Positions 36,272 through 46,847 of a DNA stretch of 49,293 nt are shown here, piece by piece (within the stretch, counting starts at the first letter, position 1; each line of letters opens with the position of its first letter). The notes under the pieces are model-generated. The model ran no database searches. It saw nothing but the letters and a program-made list of their open reading frames with translations, and was not told the origin of the DNA. The stretch is from an uncultured Burkholderiales bacterium (GTDB lineage Bacteria > Pseudomonadota > Gammaproteobacteria > Burkholderiales > Burkholderiaceae_C). The translations under genes and the position numbers were made by a program. The DNA lies in NCBI GenBank assembly GCA_903842945.1, contig CAIMNS010000156.1, positions 1-49,293 on the forward strand. Direction: 5' to 3'.

Positions 36272-37330
36272 ATGCCCTTTACCGTCACCATTGAGCCCAG
36301 CTCTCGTCAATTCAATGTCCAAGAGGGCGACAACATTTTGTTGGCCGGCATTCAAGCGGGCGTCTCCCTGCCCTATGGGTGCAAGGACGGCGCATGTGGA
36401 TCTTGCCGATGCAAAAAAATCAGCGGCCTGGTGACCCAAGGCGAACATCAAGCACGCGCTTTGAGTCCAGAGGATGCGGCCAACGGCTTTATTTTGACGT
36501 GTTGCGCAACTGCACACAGCGACCTGGTGTTGGAGTCCAAACAAGTGTTGGATGTGGGCATGCCGGTGGTGAAAAAAATGCCGGTGCGATTGATCTCAGC
36601 TGAGAGAAAAGCACCGGATGTGATGCTCTTAAAGCTGCAGCTCCCACAAACCGAAACCTTTGAATACCTGGCGGGTCAATACATTGACTTTCTTTTGAAA
36701 GATGGACACAAGCGCAGTTACTCCATTGCCAATGCGACACCGCTGGTTCACCTCACCGACGCCAACAACAACGTCCTCAAATGCATCGAGTTGCACGTTC
36801 GTCACATGCCAGGAGGCTTGTTCACCGACCATGTTTTCCAAAGTCTCAAGGACAAAGAGATTTTTCGCATCGAGGGACCTTTGGGAGGATTTTTCTTGCG
36901 CCCAAGCAACAAACGCATGATTTTTTTAGCGTCTGGCACTGGCTTTGCACCCATCAAAGCCCTCATTGAACATGTCATGACATCGACCGATGAAAGCCTC
37001 CAACAGCGGCCCATTGACTTGTACTGGGGGGCGAGGTCTTTGGCTGATCTTTACCTGCACGACTGGGCCATGAAAGCCAGCAAAGATTGGCCAGCTTTGA
37101 ATTACATACCGGTTTTATCAGAGCCCACAACCCAAGACGCGTGGAGAGGTCGAACAGGGTTTGTGCACCTGGCAGTTTTACAAGATCACCCCGATTTATC
37201 ACAGCATCAAGTCTATGCCTGTGGCGCCCCAGTGATGGTGGACGCCGCGAAGAAAGACTTCATAGCGCAAGCACAACTGTCAGAAGATGATTATTTCGCT
37301 GATGCATTTTTGTCCCTAGCTGACACTTGA
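36272..37330 (+). CDS. [2Fe-2S] ferredoxin-FAD-NAD(P)H reductase (AscD/oxygenase-reductase type)
   Basis: A 352-residue electron-transfer flavoprotein commonly annotated in Burkholderiales as CDP-6-deoxy-3,4-glucoseen reductase. Residues 1-90 are a plant-type ferredoxin domain with ligands Cys37, Cys42, Cys45 (YGCKDGACGSCRC) and a fourth cysteine at 77/78 (LTCCATA). Then comes the FAD domain (KRSYSIAN) and the NAD domain (IFLASGTGFAPIKALIEH, and CGAPVMVDAAKKDF). No sugar-biosynthesis genes are close, so a role as reductase for an oxygenase or another acceptor is as likely. The ATG at 36272 starts the ferredoxin fold; the frame stays open upstream to 36113. Confidence 0.88.
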   Translation: MPFTVTIEPSSRQFNVQEGDNILLAGIQAGVSLPYGCKDGACGSCRCKKISGLVTQGEHQARALSPEDAANGFILTCCATAHSDLVLESKQVLDVGMPVVKKMPVRLISAERKAPDVMLLKLQLPQTETFEYLAGQYIDFLLKDGHKRSYSIANATPLVHLTDANNNVLKCIELHVRHMPGGLFTDHVFQSLKDKEIFRIEGPLGGFFLRPSNKRMIFLASGTGFAPIKALIEHVMTSTDESLQQRPIDLYWGARSLADLYLHDWAMKASKDWPALNYIPVLSEPTTQDAWRGRTGFVHLAVLQDHPDLSQHQVYACGAPVMVDAAKKDFIAQAQLSEDDYFADAFLSLADT

Positions 37331-37337
37331 AAATGGC

Positions 37338-37384
37338 AAACGCATCAGGTCCTTGCAGAATGCACGCTGGTGTTGAATGCGTTT
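37338..37384. terminator. Inverted repeat between convergent genes
   Basis: AAACGCAT (37338-37345) is the exact reverse complement of ATGCGTTT (37377-37384), with a 31-base spacer. It lies between the convergent [2Fe-2S] reductase and livF genes, followed on the plus strand by TTGAG and on the minus strand by GCCATTTTC. A bidirectional terminator is possible but the long loop and weak T-runs make this uncertain. Confidence 0.35.
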
Positions 37385-37415
37385 TGAGCCGCTTCGCTCC
37401 CGTCGATGAGCTCGA

Positions 37416-38135
37416 CTAGGCGCCCAAGTACGCTTGACGCACAGAAGGGTCAAGCAGCAAGTCTGAGGCCAAGCCACTCATGGTGACCAAGCCTGACTCG
37501 ATCACATAAGCGCGATGGGCCAACATCAAGGCTTGGGTTGCGTTTTGCTCGACCAACAAAATGCTCATGCCGTCCTTGGACAACTGACCAATGACTTCAA
37601 ATATTTTCTCCACCATGATGGGAGACAAGCCCATGGAGGGCTCATCCAAAATCAACAAGGTGGGTTTTGCCATCAAAGCACGAGCGATGGCGAGCATTTG
37701 CTGCTCCCCACCTGAGAGATGACCGGCCAAATGCTTGAGTCGATCCCTCAAACGAGGGAAAAGCGTCAACATTCTTTCCAGATCGAGCTCGATCTCTTGG
37801 GTTGCAGTTCGCAGATAGGCACCCATCTTTAAATTCTCTTGCACGCTCATGCGCGCAAACACCCCCCGCCCTTCGGGCACCATCACAATGCCCTTGGCGA
37901 CCAAGTCCCATGCAGAGCATGGCACGATGGACTGGCCCATGAATTCAAGTTGCCCGCGCTCCAAGGGCAGCAGCCTTGTCAGCGCCTTCAAGGTGGTGGT
38001 TTTCCCAGCGCCATTGGAGCCAATCAAACTCACACATTCACCCGCATGGACTTCAAAACCAATCGATTTGACGGCTTGAATACCTGAATAACTCACACAC
38101 AAGTCTTTTGCCAACAAAAGAGGGGGCTTATCCAT
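37416..38135 (-). CDS. livF: Branched-chain amino acid ABC transporter ATPase LivF
   Basis: A 239-residue ABC ATPase, second nucleotide-binding subunit of a branched-chain amino acid importer. Walker A is GSNGAGKTT (residues 39-47), signature LSGGEQQMLAIARAL, Walker B LLILDEPSMGLSP and the switch histidine is replaced by Gln in LLVEQN, typical for LivF. It overlaps the end of livG by 8 bases and is the last gene of the ftsK-to-livF run. Confidence 0.94.
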   Translation of the reverse strand: MDKPPLLLAKDLCVSYSGIQAVKSIGFEVHAGECVSLIGSNGAGKTTTLKALTRLLPLERGQLEFMGQSIVPCSAWDLVAKGIVMVPEGRGVFARMSVQENLKMGAYLRTATQEIELDLERMLTLFPRLRDRLKHLAGHLSGGEQQMLAIARALMAKPTLLILDEPSMGLSPIMVEKIFEVIGQLSKDGMSILLVEQNATQALMLAHRAYVIESGLVTMSGLASDLLLDPSVRQAYLGA

Positions 38136-38913
38136 GGACAGCGGCTCCTAGACCCAGATAGGCCTCAATCACTTTCTGGTTCGTCTGAACCTCTTGAGGT
38201 GGCCCAACGCATATCAAATGCCCCTCGTCCAAGACGCTGACGCGGTCGCACAAGCCCATGACCAACTTCACGTCATGCTCTATGAGCAAAACGCTCACCC
38301 CTCGTTGACGAATTTTTTGTATCAACTCTTTGAGCGCCAATTTTTCAGTGGCGTTCATACCCGCTGCCGGCTCATCCAATGCCAACAGCAAGGGCTCGGT
38401 CGCCAAAGCACGCGCGATCTCCAAACGTCTTTGGTCGCCATAGCTCAAGGTCTTGGCTCTTTTGTCGGCAAACTTCTCAATGCCCACGTACGCCAACAAC
38501 TCTTGTGCTCGGCGCTGGATGAGCGCCTCCTCAAGCTTGAACGCATGGCTTCGAACAAGTGCACCCCAAACACCCACATGGGTTTGAATGTGTTCGCCCA
38601 CCATGACATTTTCCAAAACCGTCATTTCTTTGAACAAACGAATGTTTTGAAACGTTCTGGCAATACCTGCCTTTGCAACCAAGTCCACTGCACTTGGCTC
38701 ATAGCGCACATTGTTGATGAAGAAGTCCCCTTGATCGGCCTTGTACAAACCGGTGATGACGTTGAAAAAAGTCGTCTTCCCTGCACCATTGGGCCCGATG
38801 AGTCCATAAATCTCACCTTTTTTGATGGTCAAGTTGACATGTTGCAGGGCCTGCAAACCACCAAAGCGCTTGCTCGCGCCTTTGACTTCCAACACGAATG
38901 GAGTTGGTGTCAT
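38128..38913 (-). CDS. livG: Branched-chain amino acid ABC transporter ATPase LivG
   Basis: A 261-residue ABC ATPase. Walker A GPNGAGKTTFFN, ARTFQNIRLF (Q-loop region), signature LSYGDQRRLEIARAL, Walker B LLLALDEPAAGMN and the switch histidine LLIEHDVKLV are present, all typical of LivG. The ATG at 38911-38913 overlaps the livM stop (ATGA). An open frame reaches further upstream inside livM but would lack a start signal. Confidence 0.94.
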   Translation of the reverse strand: MTPTPFVLEVKGASKRFGGLQALQHVNLTIKKGEIYGLIGPNGAGKTTFFNVITGLYKADQGDFFINNVRYEPSAVDLVAKAGIARTFQNIRLFKEMTVLENVMVGEHIQTHVGVWGALVRSHAFKLEEALIQRRAQELLAYVGIEKFADKRAKTLSYGDQRRLEIARALATEPLLLALDEPAAGMNATEKLALKELIQKIRQRGVSVLLIEHDVKLVMGLCDRVSVLDEGHLICVGPPQEVQTNQKVIEAYLGLGAAVHG

Positions 38914-40022
38914 GTTGGGTCTTTTTGATGTTGATCTGCTGGCGCAGGCCATAAACCTTGCGGGCGAGCCAGCATCACCGCAATCATGGTCAAAGCAATC
39001 AACAATTGACGCAAAATGGCGGCATCGATTCGGCCACCCGTGAGGTCTTGCAAGGGAGTTGCCACATAGCGCAGCAACTCCGGCAAGGTCGAGAGCAACA
39101 ACGCCCCGAGTACGACACCTGGCACATGCCCCAAACCACCCAAGACCACCATCGCAACAATCATGACGGACTCCCCCAAGCCAAAAGATTCAGGGGAGAT
39201 GAAACCTTGAAAAGCGGCAAAGAAGGCGCCAGAGACGCCACCCAGTGTGGCCCCCAAAGAAAAAGCCAGCAGCTTTAAATTTCGCGTGTTCAGTCCCATG
39301 GACTGCGCCGCAATCTCGTCTTCTCGAATGGCCACCCAAGCGCGTCCAATTCTGGAGTGTTGCAATCTCCAACAGAGCAACACACTCAACACGACCATGA
39401 CAAGCAAAAGATAATAGTACTGAGTGACCCCAGCCAACTCCAACCCTCCCACCATCAGCTTCTTGGACAAGGGGTGGCCCGCAATTTGAATGGGGTCGAT
39501 GGAGCCCAGACCCCTGGGACCGTTGGTGATGTTGATGGGCTGGTCCATGTTGTTTAAAAACACCCGAATGATTTCCCCAAAACCCAAGGTCACAATGGCC
39601 AAATAATCCCCTCGAAGTTTCAAGGTGGGTGCACCTAGCAACACCCCCATCCCTGCGGCCAGCAAGGCAGCCATGGGCAAAATCAACCACCAAGGCACGT
39701 GCATGCCAGCGCTCAGGAGTGGCGCCCAAAAGGGATAGGCACTTAAAAGCTCCATCAATTGAGGAGAGGCCAAAAGCGCATACACGTAAGAACCCAAAGC
39801 GAAAAAGGCCACATACCCAAGGTCCAAAAGACCTGCAAACCCCACCACGATGTTCAAACCCAAGGCCAGCATGGTGTAGATCATCGCCATGTCTAAAATT
39901 CTGACCCATGCATTGCCAAAGGGTTGCAAGATCAGGGGCAAAACCAACAAAGCCAGCCCAAAGAACAGGTAAGAACGCTGTCCCATGCGTTGAACGAACC
40001 AGGGGCTCTTGGTAAAGTTCAT
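38910..40022 (-). CDS. livM: Branched-chain amino acid ABC transporter permease LivM
   Basis: A 370-residue polytopic permease with about nine or ten hydrophobic helices. The family region GLNIVVGFAGLLDLGYVAFFALG and GDYLAIVTLGFGEIIRV are visible, as is the EAA-like loop AWVAIREDEIAAQSMGLN that contacts the ATPases. The ATG at 40020-40022 lies 2 bases after the livH stop; a TTG two codons upstream overlapping that stop is less likely to be used. The C-terminus is short and charged. Confidence 0.93.
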   Translation of the reverse strand: MNFTKSPWFVQRMGQRSYLFFGLALLVLPLILQPFGNAWVRILDMAMIYTMLALGLNIVVGFAGLLDLGYVAFFALGSYVYALLASPQLMELLSAYPFWAPLLSAGMHVPWWLILPMAALLAAGMGVLLGAPTLKLRGDYLAIVTLGFGEIIRVFLNNMDQPINITNGPRGLGSIDPIQIAGHPLSKKLMVGGLELAGVTQYYYLLLVMVVLSVLLCWRLQHSRIGRAWVAIREDEIAAQSMGLNTRNLKLLAFSLGATLGGVSGAFFAAFQGFISPESFGLGESVMIVAMVVLGGLGHVPGVVLGALLLSTLPELLRYVATPLQDLTGGRIDAAILRQLLIALTMIAVMLARPQGLWPAPADQHQKDPT

Positions 40023-40024
40023 GC

Positions 40025-40960
40025 TCAAGCTCTTTCAGCGAGTTTCTCGCCCAAGAGACCCGAGGGCCTTAAGGTGAGCATCAAAATCAAGACCAAAAAA
40101 GCAAAGATGTCCGAGTACTGACTGCCTAAAATTCCACCCGTCATGTCACCCAAATACCCCGAGCCGATCGACTCGATCAGGCCCAAACACAGCCCCCCAA
40201 CCACCGCGCCTGGCAAGTTACCAATGCCGCCCAAAACAGCCGCCGTGAAGGCTTTGAGGCCCGGCAAAAAACCCATGGCGTGATGAACAGTGCCAAAATT
40301 GGCCGCCCACATCACACCCGCCACACCGGCCAACACCGCTCCAATCACAAAGGTCAGAGAGATCACTTGATCGGGCTTGACACCCATCAAGGAGGCCATT
40401 TCTGCGCTCTCAGAGCATGCGCGCATGGCACGGCCCAATTTGGTCTTTTGCACCAAAAACATCAAGGCACATAGCAAAAAGACCGTCACACAAAGAACCA
40501 TGACTTGTGTGGGCGAAATCACCGCACCCCAAAGATCAATGGGTTGGCTGTCAAAGGGACTTGCATAGGATTTGTAGTTGGGCTTCCAAATCATCATGGC
40601 AAGGGTTTGAAGCAAGATCGATAAACCAATCGCGGTGATCAAGGGTGCCAACTTAGGAGCTTTTCGCAAGGGTCTGTAGGCGAGTCTTTCAATGAAGAAA
40701 TTCAATGCGCCACAGACCCCACAAGACAGCACCAAGGAAATCACAAAACCCAGGCCCTGAGGCAAGGCTGGAAACGATTGCCCCAAATAGGCCATCACAC
40801 TCCAACTGATCAAGGCCCCCACCATGACCACCTCGCCATGCGCAAAGTTGATCAAGTTGATGATACCGTAGACCATCGTGTAGCCAAGGGCCACCAAGGC
40901 ATACATGCTGCCCAAAACCAAGCCATTGATGATTTGTTGAACGAGGACGTCCATGCTCAT
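40025..40960 (-). CDS. livH: Branched-chain amino acid ABC transporter permease LivH
   Basis: A 311-residue polytopic permease. Typical family segments are QQIINGLVLGSMYALVALG at the N-terminus, YGIINLINFAHGEVVMVGA, and the ATPase-contact loop LGRAMRACSESAEMASLMGV. It overlaps the rarA stop by four bases (ATGA, 40957-40960) and is followed immediately by livM. No gene for a periplasmic branched-chain amino acid binding protein (LivK/J) is in the run, so the receptor must be encoded elsewhere. Confidence 0.93.
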   Translation of the reverse strand: MSMDVLVQQIINGLVLGSMYALVALGYTMVYGIINLINFAHGEVVMVGALISWSVMAYLGQSFPALPQGLGFVISLVLSCGVCGALNFFIERLAYRPLRKAPKLAPLITAIGLSILLQTLAMMIWKPNYKSYASPFDSQPIDLWGAVISPTQVMVLCVTVFLLCALMFLVQKTKLGRAMRACSESAEMASLMGVKPDQVISLTFVIGAVLAGVAGVMWAANFGTVHHAMGFLPGLKAFTAAVLGGIGNLPGAVVGGLCLGLIESIGSGYLGDMTGGILGSQYSDIFAFLVLILMLTLRPSGLLGEKLAERA

Positions 40961-42348
40961 GGCTCTTTGGTGGGGATGAACGCGTCTTTGACGTGTGAGC
41001 GTTCAGCGTCTGATGCATTCGCTTGTACATTCGCTTGTCGGTTCAAATCTTGCAGGCTCTTTAACTTCTCTGCAATTTTGATCTCAAGCCCACGCGGCAC
41101 AGGATGGTAGAACTGCTGGGCCAGCACATCATCAGGAAAATAATGCTCCCCTGCTGCAAAGGCTTGCGGCTCATCGTGAGCATACCGATAGCCTCGTCCA
41201 TGGTCCAAATCTTTCATCAATTGGGTGGGGGCGTTTCTCAAGCGCAAGGGTACTGCTCGAGTGCGGTCCTCTTTCACAAACTGCTTGGCCGCCTTGAAAG
41301 CTTTGTAAACCGCATTGGATTTGGGCGCGACACTCAAGTACACCACACACTGAGCCATGGCCAATTCTCCCTCAGGCGAGCCCAACCTCTCCATGGTCTG
41401 CATGGCATCCAAGGCCATGCTGAGGGCCCTTGGATCGGCGAGACCAATGTCCTCGCTGGCCATTCTGATCATTCGCCTGGCTATGTATTTGGGATCCACG
41501 CCACCATCCAACATGCGAACCATCCAGTAAAGTGCTGCATCCGGATCCGAACCTCGAACGGACTTGTGCAGTGCGCTGATGGTGTCATAAAACTGCTCTC
41601 CGCCTTTATCGTGCCTGCGAAGTTGTTCGCCCAAGACCTGTTCAAGCCAAGCCAAATCTTTGGGTTCATCGCTTTGATGGGAAGGTGTTTTTTGATCGAT
41701 CAAACTGAGCATCTCAAGGGTATTGAGCAGCCTTCTTGCGTCGCCATCTGCATAGTTCACCAACCTGGCGCTGGCCTCCTCGCTCAAAGGGGGAAGCGAG
41801 ATGTGTGTTTTGGCCTTGTCGATCAAGGCCATCAAATTGCTTGCATCCAAGGGTTTGAGCACATAGACCTGTGCGCGCGAGAGCAAAGCCGAATTGACTT
41901 CAAAGGAGGGGTTCTCTGTGGTCGCGCCAATGAAGGTCAACAGCCCAGACTCGACGTGAGGCAAAAAAGCATCTTGTTGGGCTTTGTTGAAACGATGGAC
42001 TTCGTCTACAAAAACAATCGTTCTTTGACCTGGATGGGACAGCTCAAAAGCCTTGGCTCGATCAACCGCGTCGCGAATGTCTTTGACCCCACCTAAGACC
42101 GCACTGATCATGATGAATTGCGCGTCAAAGGCGCCCGCCATCAAGCGCGCAAGCGTGGTCTTGCCCACCCCTGGCGGCCCCCAAAAGATACAACTGTGTG
42201 CCACGCCCGATTCAAACGCCCGTCGAAGTGCCATCCCTTCTGACAGCAAATGACTTTGACCTATCAGTTCTTGAAGCGTCTTTGGGCGCAATCGCTCTGC
42301 CAAGGGCTCAAGCCATGAAGGACTGGGTTTGGACACATCGAAGCTCAC
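40957..42348 (-). CDS. rarA: Replication-associated recombination protein RarA (MgsA)
   Basis: A 463-residue AAA+ ATPase that acts at stalled replication forks, related to clamp-loader subunits and RuvB. It shows LRPKTLQELIGQSHLL, Walker A GPPGVGKTTLARLMA, Walker B VDEVHRFNKAQQDAFLP, sensor 1 FIGATTENPSFEVN and the sensor 2 / tetramerisation C-terminal half with YWMVRMLDGGVDPKYIARR. The start is GTG (42346-42348) overlapping the lolA stop. The last 40 residues are a variable charged tail. Confidence 0.94.
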   Translation of the reverse strand: MSFDVSKPSPSWLEPLAERLRPKTLQELIGQSHLLSEGMALRRAFESGVAHSCIFWGPPGVGKTTLARLMAGAFDAQFIMISAVLGGVKDIRDAVDRAKAFELSHPGQRTIVFVDEVHRFNKAQQDAFLPHVESGLLTFIGATTENPSFEVNSALLSRAQVYVLKPLDASNLMALIDKAKTHISLPPLSEEASARLVNYADGDARRLLNTLEMLSLIDQKTPSHQSDEPKDLAWLEQVLGEQLRRHDKGGEQFYDTISALHKSVRGSDPDAALYWMVRMLDGGVDPKYIARRMIRMASEDIGLADPRALSMALDAMQTMERLGSPEGELAMAQCVVYLSVAPKSNAVYKAFKAAKQFVKEDRTRAVPLRLRNAPTQLMKDLDHGRGYRYAHDEPQAFAAGEHYFPDDVLAQQFYHPVPRGLEIKIAEKLKSLQDLNRQANVQANASDAERSHVKDAFIPTKEP

Positions 42349-43046
42349 TGCCCAATCACCTCCACGCCTTGTGGGGGCTTGAAGCTGAACTGCTCAGCAG
42401 TCAGCGCTTTGGGATTGATCAAAAAATCAGTGAAATTCAAAGACGACTCTTGGTAAAAAGCATCTCTCATCTCTAAGCGAGAGAGTGCCACGCCTTGATC
42501 GCTTTGCTTCAAACCAAAACGCACCCACAACAAGGGGCCATCGGGCTTCTTGGGCGTGCCTTTGACCCATTCAAGTCCTTCTGAGTTGGGCAAGGCTTCA
42601 AGTGTGAAGTCTCGCTGAATGAAGCTCACATCAGCGGCCAAGGCGATCAAGGCTGCTGGCGTGTTGCCCATGGCCTGCGCTTGCGATCTCGTGCTGACTT
42701 GCGCGATGTCTTTGTCATAGACCCAAAGGGTTTGGCCATCGGCCAAAATCATTTGCGCAAAAGGCGTGGTGTAGTCAAACCTGAATTGGTGAGGCCGAAT
42801 AAATTTAAAAACGCCCTTGGAGACTTTTCTTTTGATCGATTGACCTTCCCGTTGCGGTGATGTCACGGTTTGGGTGAATGAGGCTTGCGCACTGTGCGAA
42901 GTTTTTAAAAATGCGTTGAGCGTATCAATCGCGTCGGCGTGTGCGGTAGAAGAAAACAGCACCCCGATCGCCCCACAGACCCCACCGATGCCGCTCCAGG
43001 CCAGTGAATGAACCACTCCCAACAAGAAACGCAAAGAAGGTGACAT
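42345..43046 (-). CDS. lolA: Outer-membrane lipoprotein chaperone LolA
   Basis: A 233-residue periplasmic carrier that takes lipoproteins from LolCDE to LolB. An N-terminal signal peptide with hydrophobic core ends near residue 37 (SSTAHA, then DAIDTLN). The mature part has ASFTQTV, FKFIRPHQFRFDYTTPFAQMILADGQTLWVYDKD region landmarks (strands of the half-barrel) and LSRLEMRD. It lies 22 bases after the ftsK stop and overlaps the rarA start by four bases, the common proteobacterial ftsK-lolA-rarA order. Confidence 0.94.
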   Translation of the reverse strand: MSPSLRFLLGVVHSLAWSGIGGVCGAIGVLFSSTAHADAIDTLNAFLKTSHSAQASFTQTVTSPQREGQSIKRKVSKGVFKFIRPHQFRFDYTTPFAQMILADGQTLWVYDKDIAQVSTRSQAQAMGNTPAALIALAADVSFIQRDFTLEALPNSEGLEWVKGTPKKPDGPLLWVRFGLKQSDQGVALSRLEMRDAFYQESSLNFTDFLINPKALTAEQFSFKPPQGVEVIGQ

Positions 43047-43067
43047 GAGCGGGTGTCCCTGAGGTGT

Positions 43068-45440
43068 TTAAGCGTTGCTACCCACGGGTACCAAAATTTC
43101 TCGGTGCCCGCTGCTGCTCATGGCGCTGACCATCCCCGCGCGCTCCATGTCTTCAACCAAACGTGCTGCTCGGTTGTATCCAATTTTCAAGTGACGCTGA
43201 ACCAAGGAGATGCTGGCTTTCCTGTTCTTCAAGACAATTTCTACGGCTTGGTCGTACAAGGGGTCCTTCTCGCCTCCTTGGTCACCAAAAAGATCGATCT
43301 CTCCCGTCTCCGCATCAACAACGCCTCCTTCAAGGATCCCTTCCACATAATCGGGTGCGCCTTGGGTTTTTAGATAATTGACCACTCGGTGCACCTCTTC
43401 ATCGCTGACAAACGCTCCGTGGACTCGAATTGGAAAACCTGTCCCACTGGGCATGTACAACATATCACCCATGCCAAGCAATGCCTCCGCACCCATTTGG
43501 TCCAAAATCGTTCTGGAGTCGATTTTGCTACTGACTTGAAAGGCGATGCGTGTGGGGATGTTGGCTTTGATCAATCCCGTGATCACATCGACACTAGGAC
43601 GTTGGGTAGCCAAAATCAAATGAATACCCGCTGCCCTGGCCTTTTGCGCCAAGCGCGCAATCAGCTCTTCAATTTTTTTACCCACGACCATCATCAAGTC
43701 AGCCAACTCATCGATGACCACCACCACGTGCGGCAAGCGGGTGAGAGGTTCTGGCGAGTCGGGGGTCAAGCTAAAGGGGTTGTAGATGAAATTGCCCTCT
43801 TGTGAGGCCTCGTCAATTTTGACGTTGTAGCCCGATAAATTTCTGACCCCCAACTTGCTCATCAATTTGTATCGGCGCTCCATTTCAATGACACACCAAT
43901 TCAGGGCATGCGCGGCTTGACGCATGTCCGTGACAACGGGTGCCAGCAAATGTGGAATGCCTTCATAGACACTCATCTCAAGCATCTTCGGATCGATCAT
44001 CAACAGCCTGACATCTCTCGCCTCGGCTTTGTACAACAATGACAAGATCATCGCGTTGATACCCACCGATTTACCCGACCCGGTGGTACCTGCCACCAGC
44101 ACATGTGGCATTTTGCCTAAATCGGCCACGACGGGGTTACCGACGATGTCTTTTCCAAGGCCAATGGTGAGCATGGACTTGGCTTCGTTGTAAATTTCAG
44201 AACCCAAAATCTCACTTAATTTGATGGACTGCCTTCTGGCATTGGGCAACTCCAAGGCCATGAAATTTTTACCAGGGATGGTCTCCACGACGCGAATGGA
44301 CACCAAGCTCAATGACCGGGCCAAGTCCTTGGCCAAGTTGACGATCTGGGAACCTTTGACGCCAATGGCGGGCTCAATTTCATATCGTGTGATCACCGGG
44401 CCCGGCGCAGCGGCCACTACCCTCACCTCGACGCCGAAGTCTTTCAACTTTTTCTCTATAAGACGGCTCGTCATCTCAAGCGTTTCAGGCGATACCGTGT
44501 CTTGACGTACCGCCGAGCTGTCCAACAAATCCACGAGCGGAAGATTGGAGTCCGGCAAATCTGTGAACAATGGCTTTTGACGCTCTCTTGCGATGCGCGT
44601 GCTCTTTGGCACATCCAATATTTCTTTCTCATACACCAACTTGGTCACATGCGGGTGCTCGATGGCTTCGATGCGCTCAACCACCGAGACCTCATCGCGC
44701 TCCCTGGCGGCGGCTTGACCCATGGCCAAGTCTTGGGCAATTTCTCTTTTTTCTTTGAAGGCCAAAAACCAATCATCGAGTTGCGCGCCCAATCTCTCGG
44801 CCAACTCAACCCAAGAAAATCGAAACACCCAGGCACACCCTACTATCATAAAAATGATAAATATCAATCCTGACCCATTGAACCCCAACCACTGCACACC
44901 AAAGGATCCCGTCAAGTAACCCAAAACCCCTCCAGCAAAGTGACCTGGCAAGTGGTGATCAAAGCGGTAAAGTCGGGTCCACTCCAAGCCGGTGCTCGAA
45001 ACCATCAAAAGTACCAATCCGCTCCAATAGGACCAAGGCGTATCGAGCCAGTGGTACGAAGACAGGTTTTGGGTACCATCGCGCCTTTTTTCAGATTCTT
45101 TTGCTGCTCTCAATCGTTCGTTGTGAATTTTGCCCATCAAAGCAGAAAACCAAGATGAAAGACCTGCCAAAAAACACCAAACAACGGAGTAACCAAACAG
45201 AAAAAAGCTCATGTCGCTCAACCAAGCGCCAATCTTTCCACCCCAATTGAGAGTTTTGCTCAAAGACCCTGAGGTGGTCCAAGCGGGGTCTTGGGCTTGG
45301 TGAGTGATCATTGAGATCAACCAAAAAACAAGAAAGACGAATCCTACAGTCAGTGCAATTTCTTGGGTAAAGCGTCTAAAACCCGTCATTTGATCGGGCT
45401 CTGAGGGGTCGTTTCGCAATGTATTCAAGGAGTAGGTCAT
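43068..45440 (-). CDS. ftsK: DNA translocase FtsK
   Basis: A 790-residue division-site DNA pump that segregates chromosome termini. Four membrane helices lie in the first about 190 residues, followed by a short charged linker (much shorter than in E. coli) and the motor domain: alpha region [19 protein letters not shown], Walker [15 protein letters not shown] near residue 450, Walker [13 protein letters not shown] and [21 protein letters not shown]. The C-terminal gamma winged helix ends ...[12 protein letters not shown]. The frame is open upstream to 45569; ATG 45438-45440 ([10 protein letters not shown]) is used because it matches the usual N-terminus, but no ribosome binding site is clear. 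Confidence 0.95.
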   Translation of the reverse strand: MTYSLNTLRNDPSEPDQMTGFRRFTQEIALTVGFVFLVFWLISMITHQAQDPAWTTSGSLSKTLNWGGKIGAWLSDMSFFLFGYSVVWCFLAGLSSWFSALMGKIHNERLRAAKESEKRRDGTQNLSSYHWLDTPWSYWSGLVLLMVSSTGLEWTRLYRFDHHLPGHFAGGVLGYLTGSFGVQWLGFNGSGLIFIIFMIVGCAWVFRFSWVELAERLGAQLDDWFLAFKEKREIAQDLAMGQAAARERDEVSVVERIEAIEHPHVTKLVYEKEILDVPKSTRIARERQKPLFTDLPDSNLPLVDLLDSSAVRQDTVSPETLEMTSRLIEKKLKDFGVEVRVVAAAPGPVITRYEIEPAIGVKGSQIVNLAKDLARSLSLVSIRVVETIPGKNFMALELPNARRQSIKLSEILGSEIYNEAKSMLTIGLGKDIVGNPVVADLGKMPHVLVAGTTGSGKSVGINAMILSLLYKAEARDVRLLMIDPKMLEMSVYEGIPHLLAPVVTDMRQAAHALNWCVIEMERRYKLMSKLGVRNLSGYNVKIDEASQEGNFIYNPFSLTPDSPEPLTRLPHVVVVIDELADLMMVVGKKIEELIARLAQKARAAGIHLILATQRPSVDVITGLIKANIPTRIAFQVSSKIDSRTILDQMGAEALLGMGDMLYMPSGTGFPIRVHGAFVSDEEVHRVVNYLKTQGAPDYVEGILEGGVVDAETGEIDLFGDQGGEKDPLYDQAVEIVLKNRKASISLVQRHLKIGYNRAARLVEDMERAGMVSAMSSSGHREILVPVGSNA

Positions 45441-45586
45441 ATTGGGAGAATAGCTTAACCCAAAAAAGGTTGAGCGTGACTTAAGTTGTCCAGTTAAATG
45501 CAAGTCCATTGTATTAAGGAAACACACGTATTTTTTCTCATGCTCGTCCAAGAATTTGATCTTCAGCAAACGCTAAGCCTGCCTAA

Positions 45587-46639
<1,053 letters not shown>

Positions 46640-46702
46640 ATCTTTAGTATTTATTTTTTAAGATTTGACGCCAGATCGCATCAACCCATGTCTCCAGGGG
46701 GT

Positions 46703-46731
46703 TTGCGAAAGCCATTTTGCCAAGCTATAAT
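46703..46731 (+). promoter_or_regulatory. Sigma-70 promoter of rpmB-rpmG
   Basis: A -35 box TTGCGA (46703-46708) is followed after exactly 17 bases by a perfect -10 box TATAAT (46726-46731). It lies 117 bases before the rpmB ATG, so transcription should begin near 46738 and give a leader of about 110 bases. Confidence 0.85.
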
Positions 46732-46745
46732 GGAGAGCTTGGCAA
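46717..46745. promoter_or_regulatory. Perfect 9-base inverted repeat around the rpmB -10 box
   Basis: TTGCCAAGC (46717-46725) is the exact reverse complement of GCTTGGCAA (46737-46745). The 11 bases between them contain the TATAAT box and the region of the start point. A protein bound here would cover the core promoter, so an operator is the natural reading; no regulator known to me is assigned to this motif. Confidence 0.65.
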
Positions 46746-46770
46746 CTTTTGACTCCAAAAGAAAGTTGTC
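46741..46770 (+). promoter_or_regulatory. 5' leader hairpin of rpmB mRNA
   Basis: CTTTTG (46746-46751) pairs with CAAAAG (46756-46761) around the loop ACTC. Alternatively CAACTTT (46743-46749) pairs with AAAGTTG (46762-46768), extended by GG/TC-type pairs. It would be at the very 5' end of the transcript and shares bases 46741-46745 with the promoter repeat. It may affect mRNA stability or bind a ribosomal protein. Confidence 0.5.
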
Positions 46771-46847
46771 ATTTTTCGGGATACCGCCCCCGTACTTGGC
46801 GAGGTGAGGTTCTTGCGTCAGCAACGACCGTTTTAGGAGTGTTCAAA

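Noticed and set aside
41104-42096. 330-codon plus-strand open frame inside rarA
   Set aside because: Antisense to an intact AAA+ gene, with no ribosome binding site or recognisable domain.
46749-46847. N-terminal extension of ribosomal protein L28
   Set aside because: It crosses the mRNA leader hairpin, and L28 always starts at MARVCxVTG, preceded here by a good ribosome binding site.
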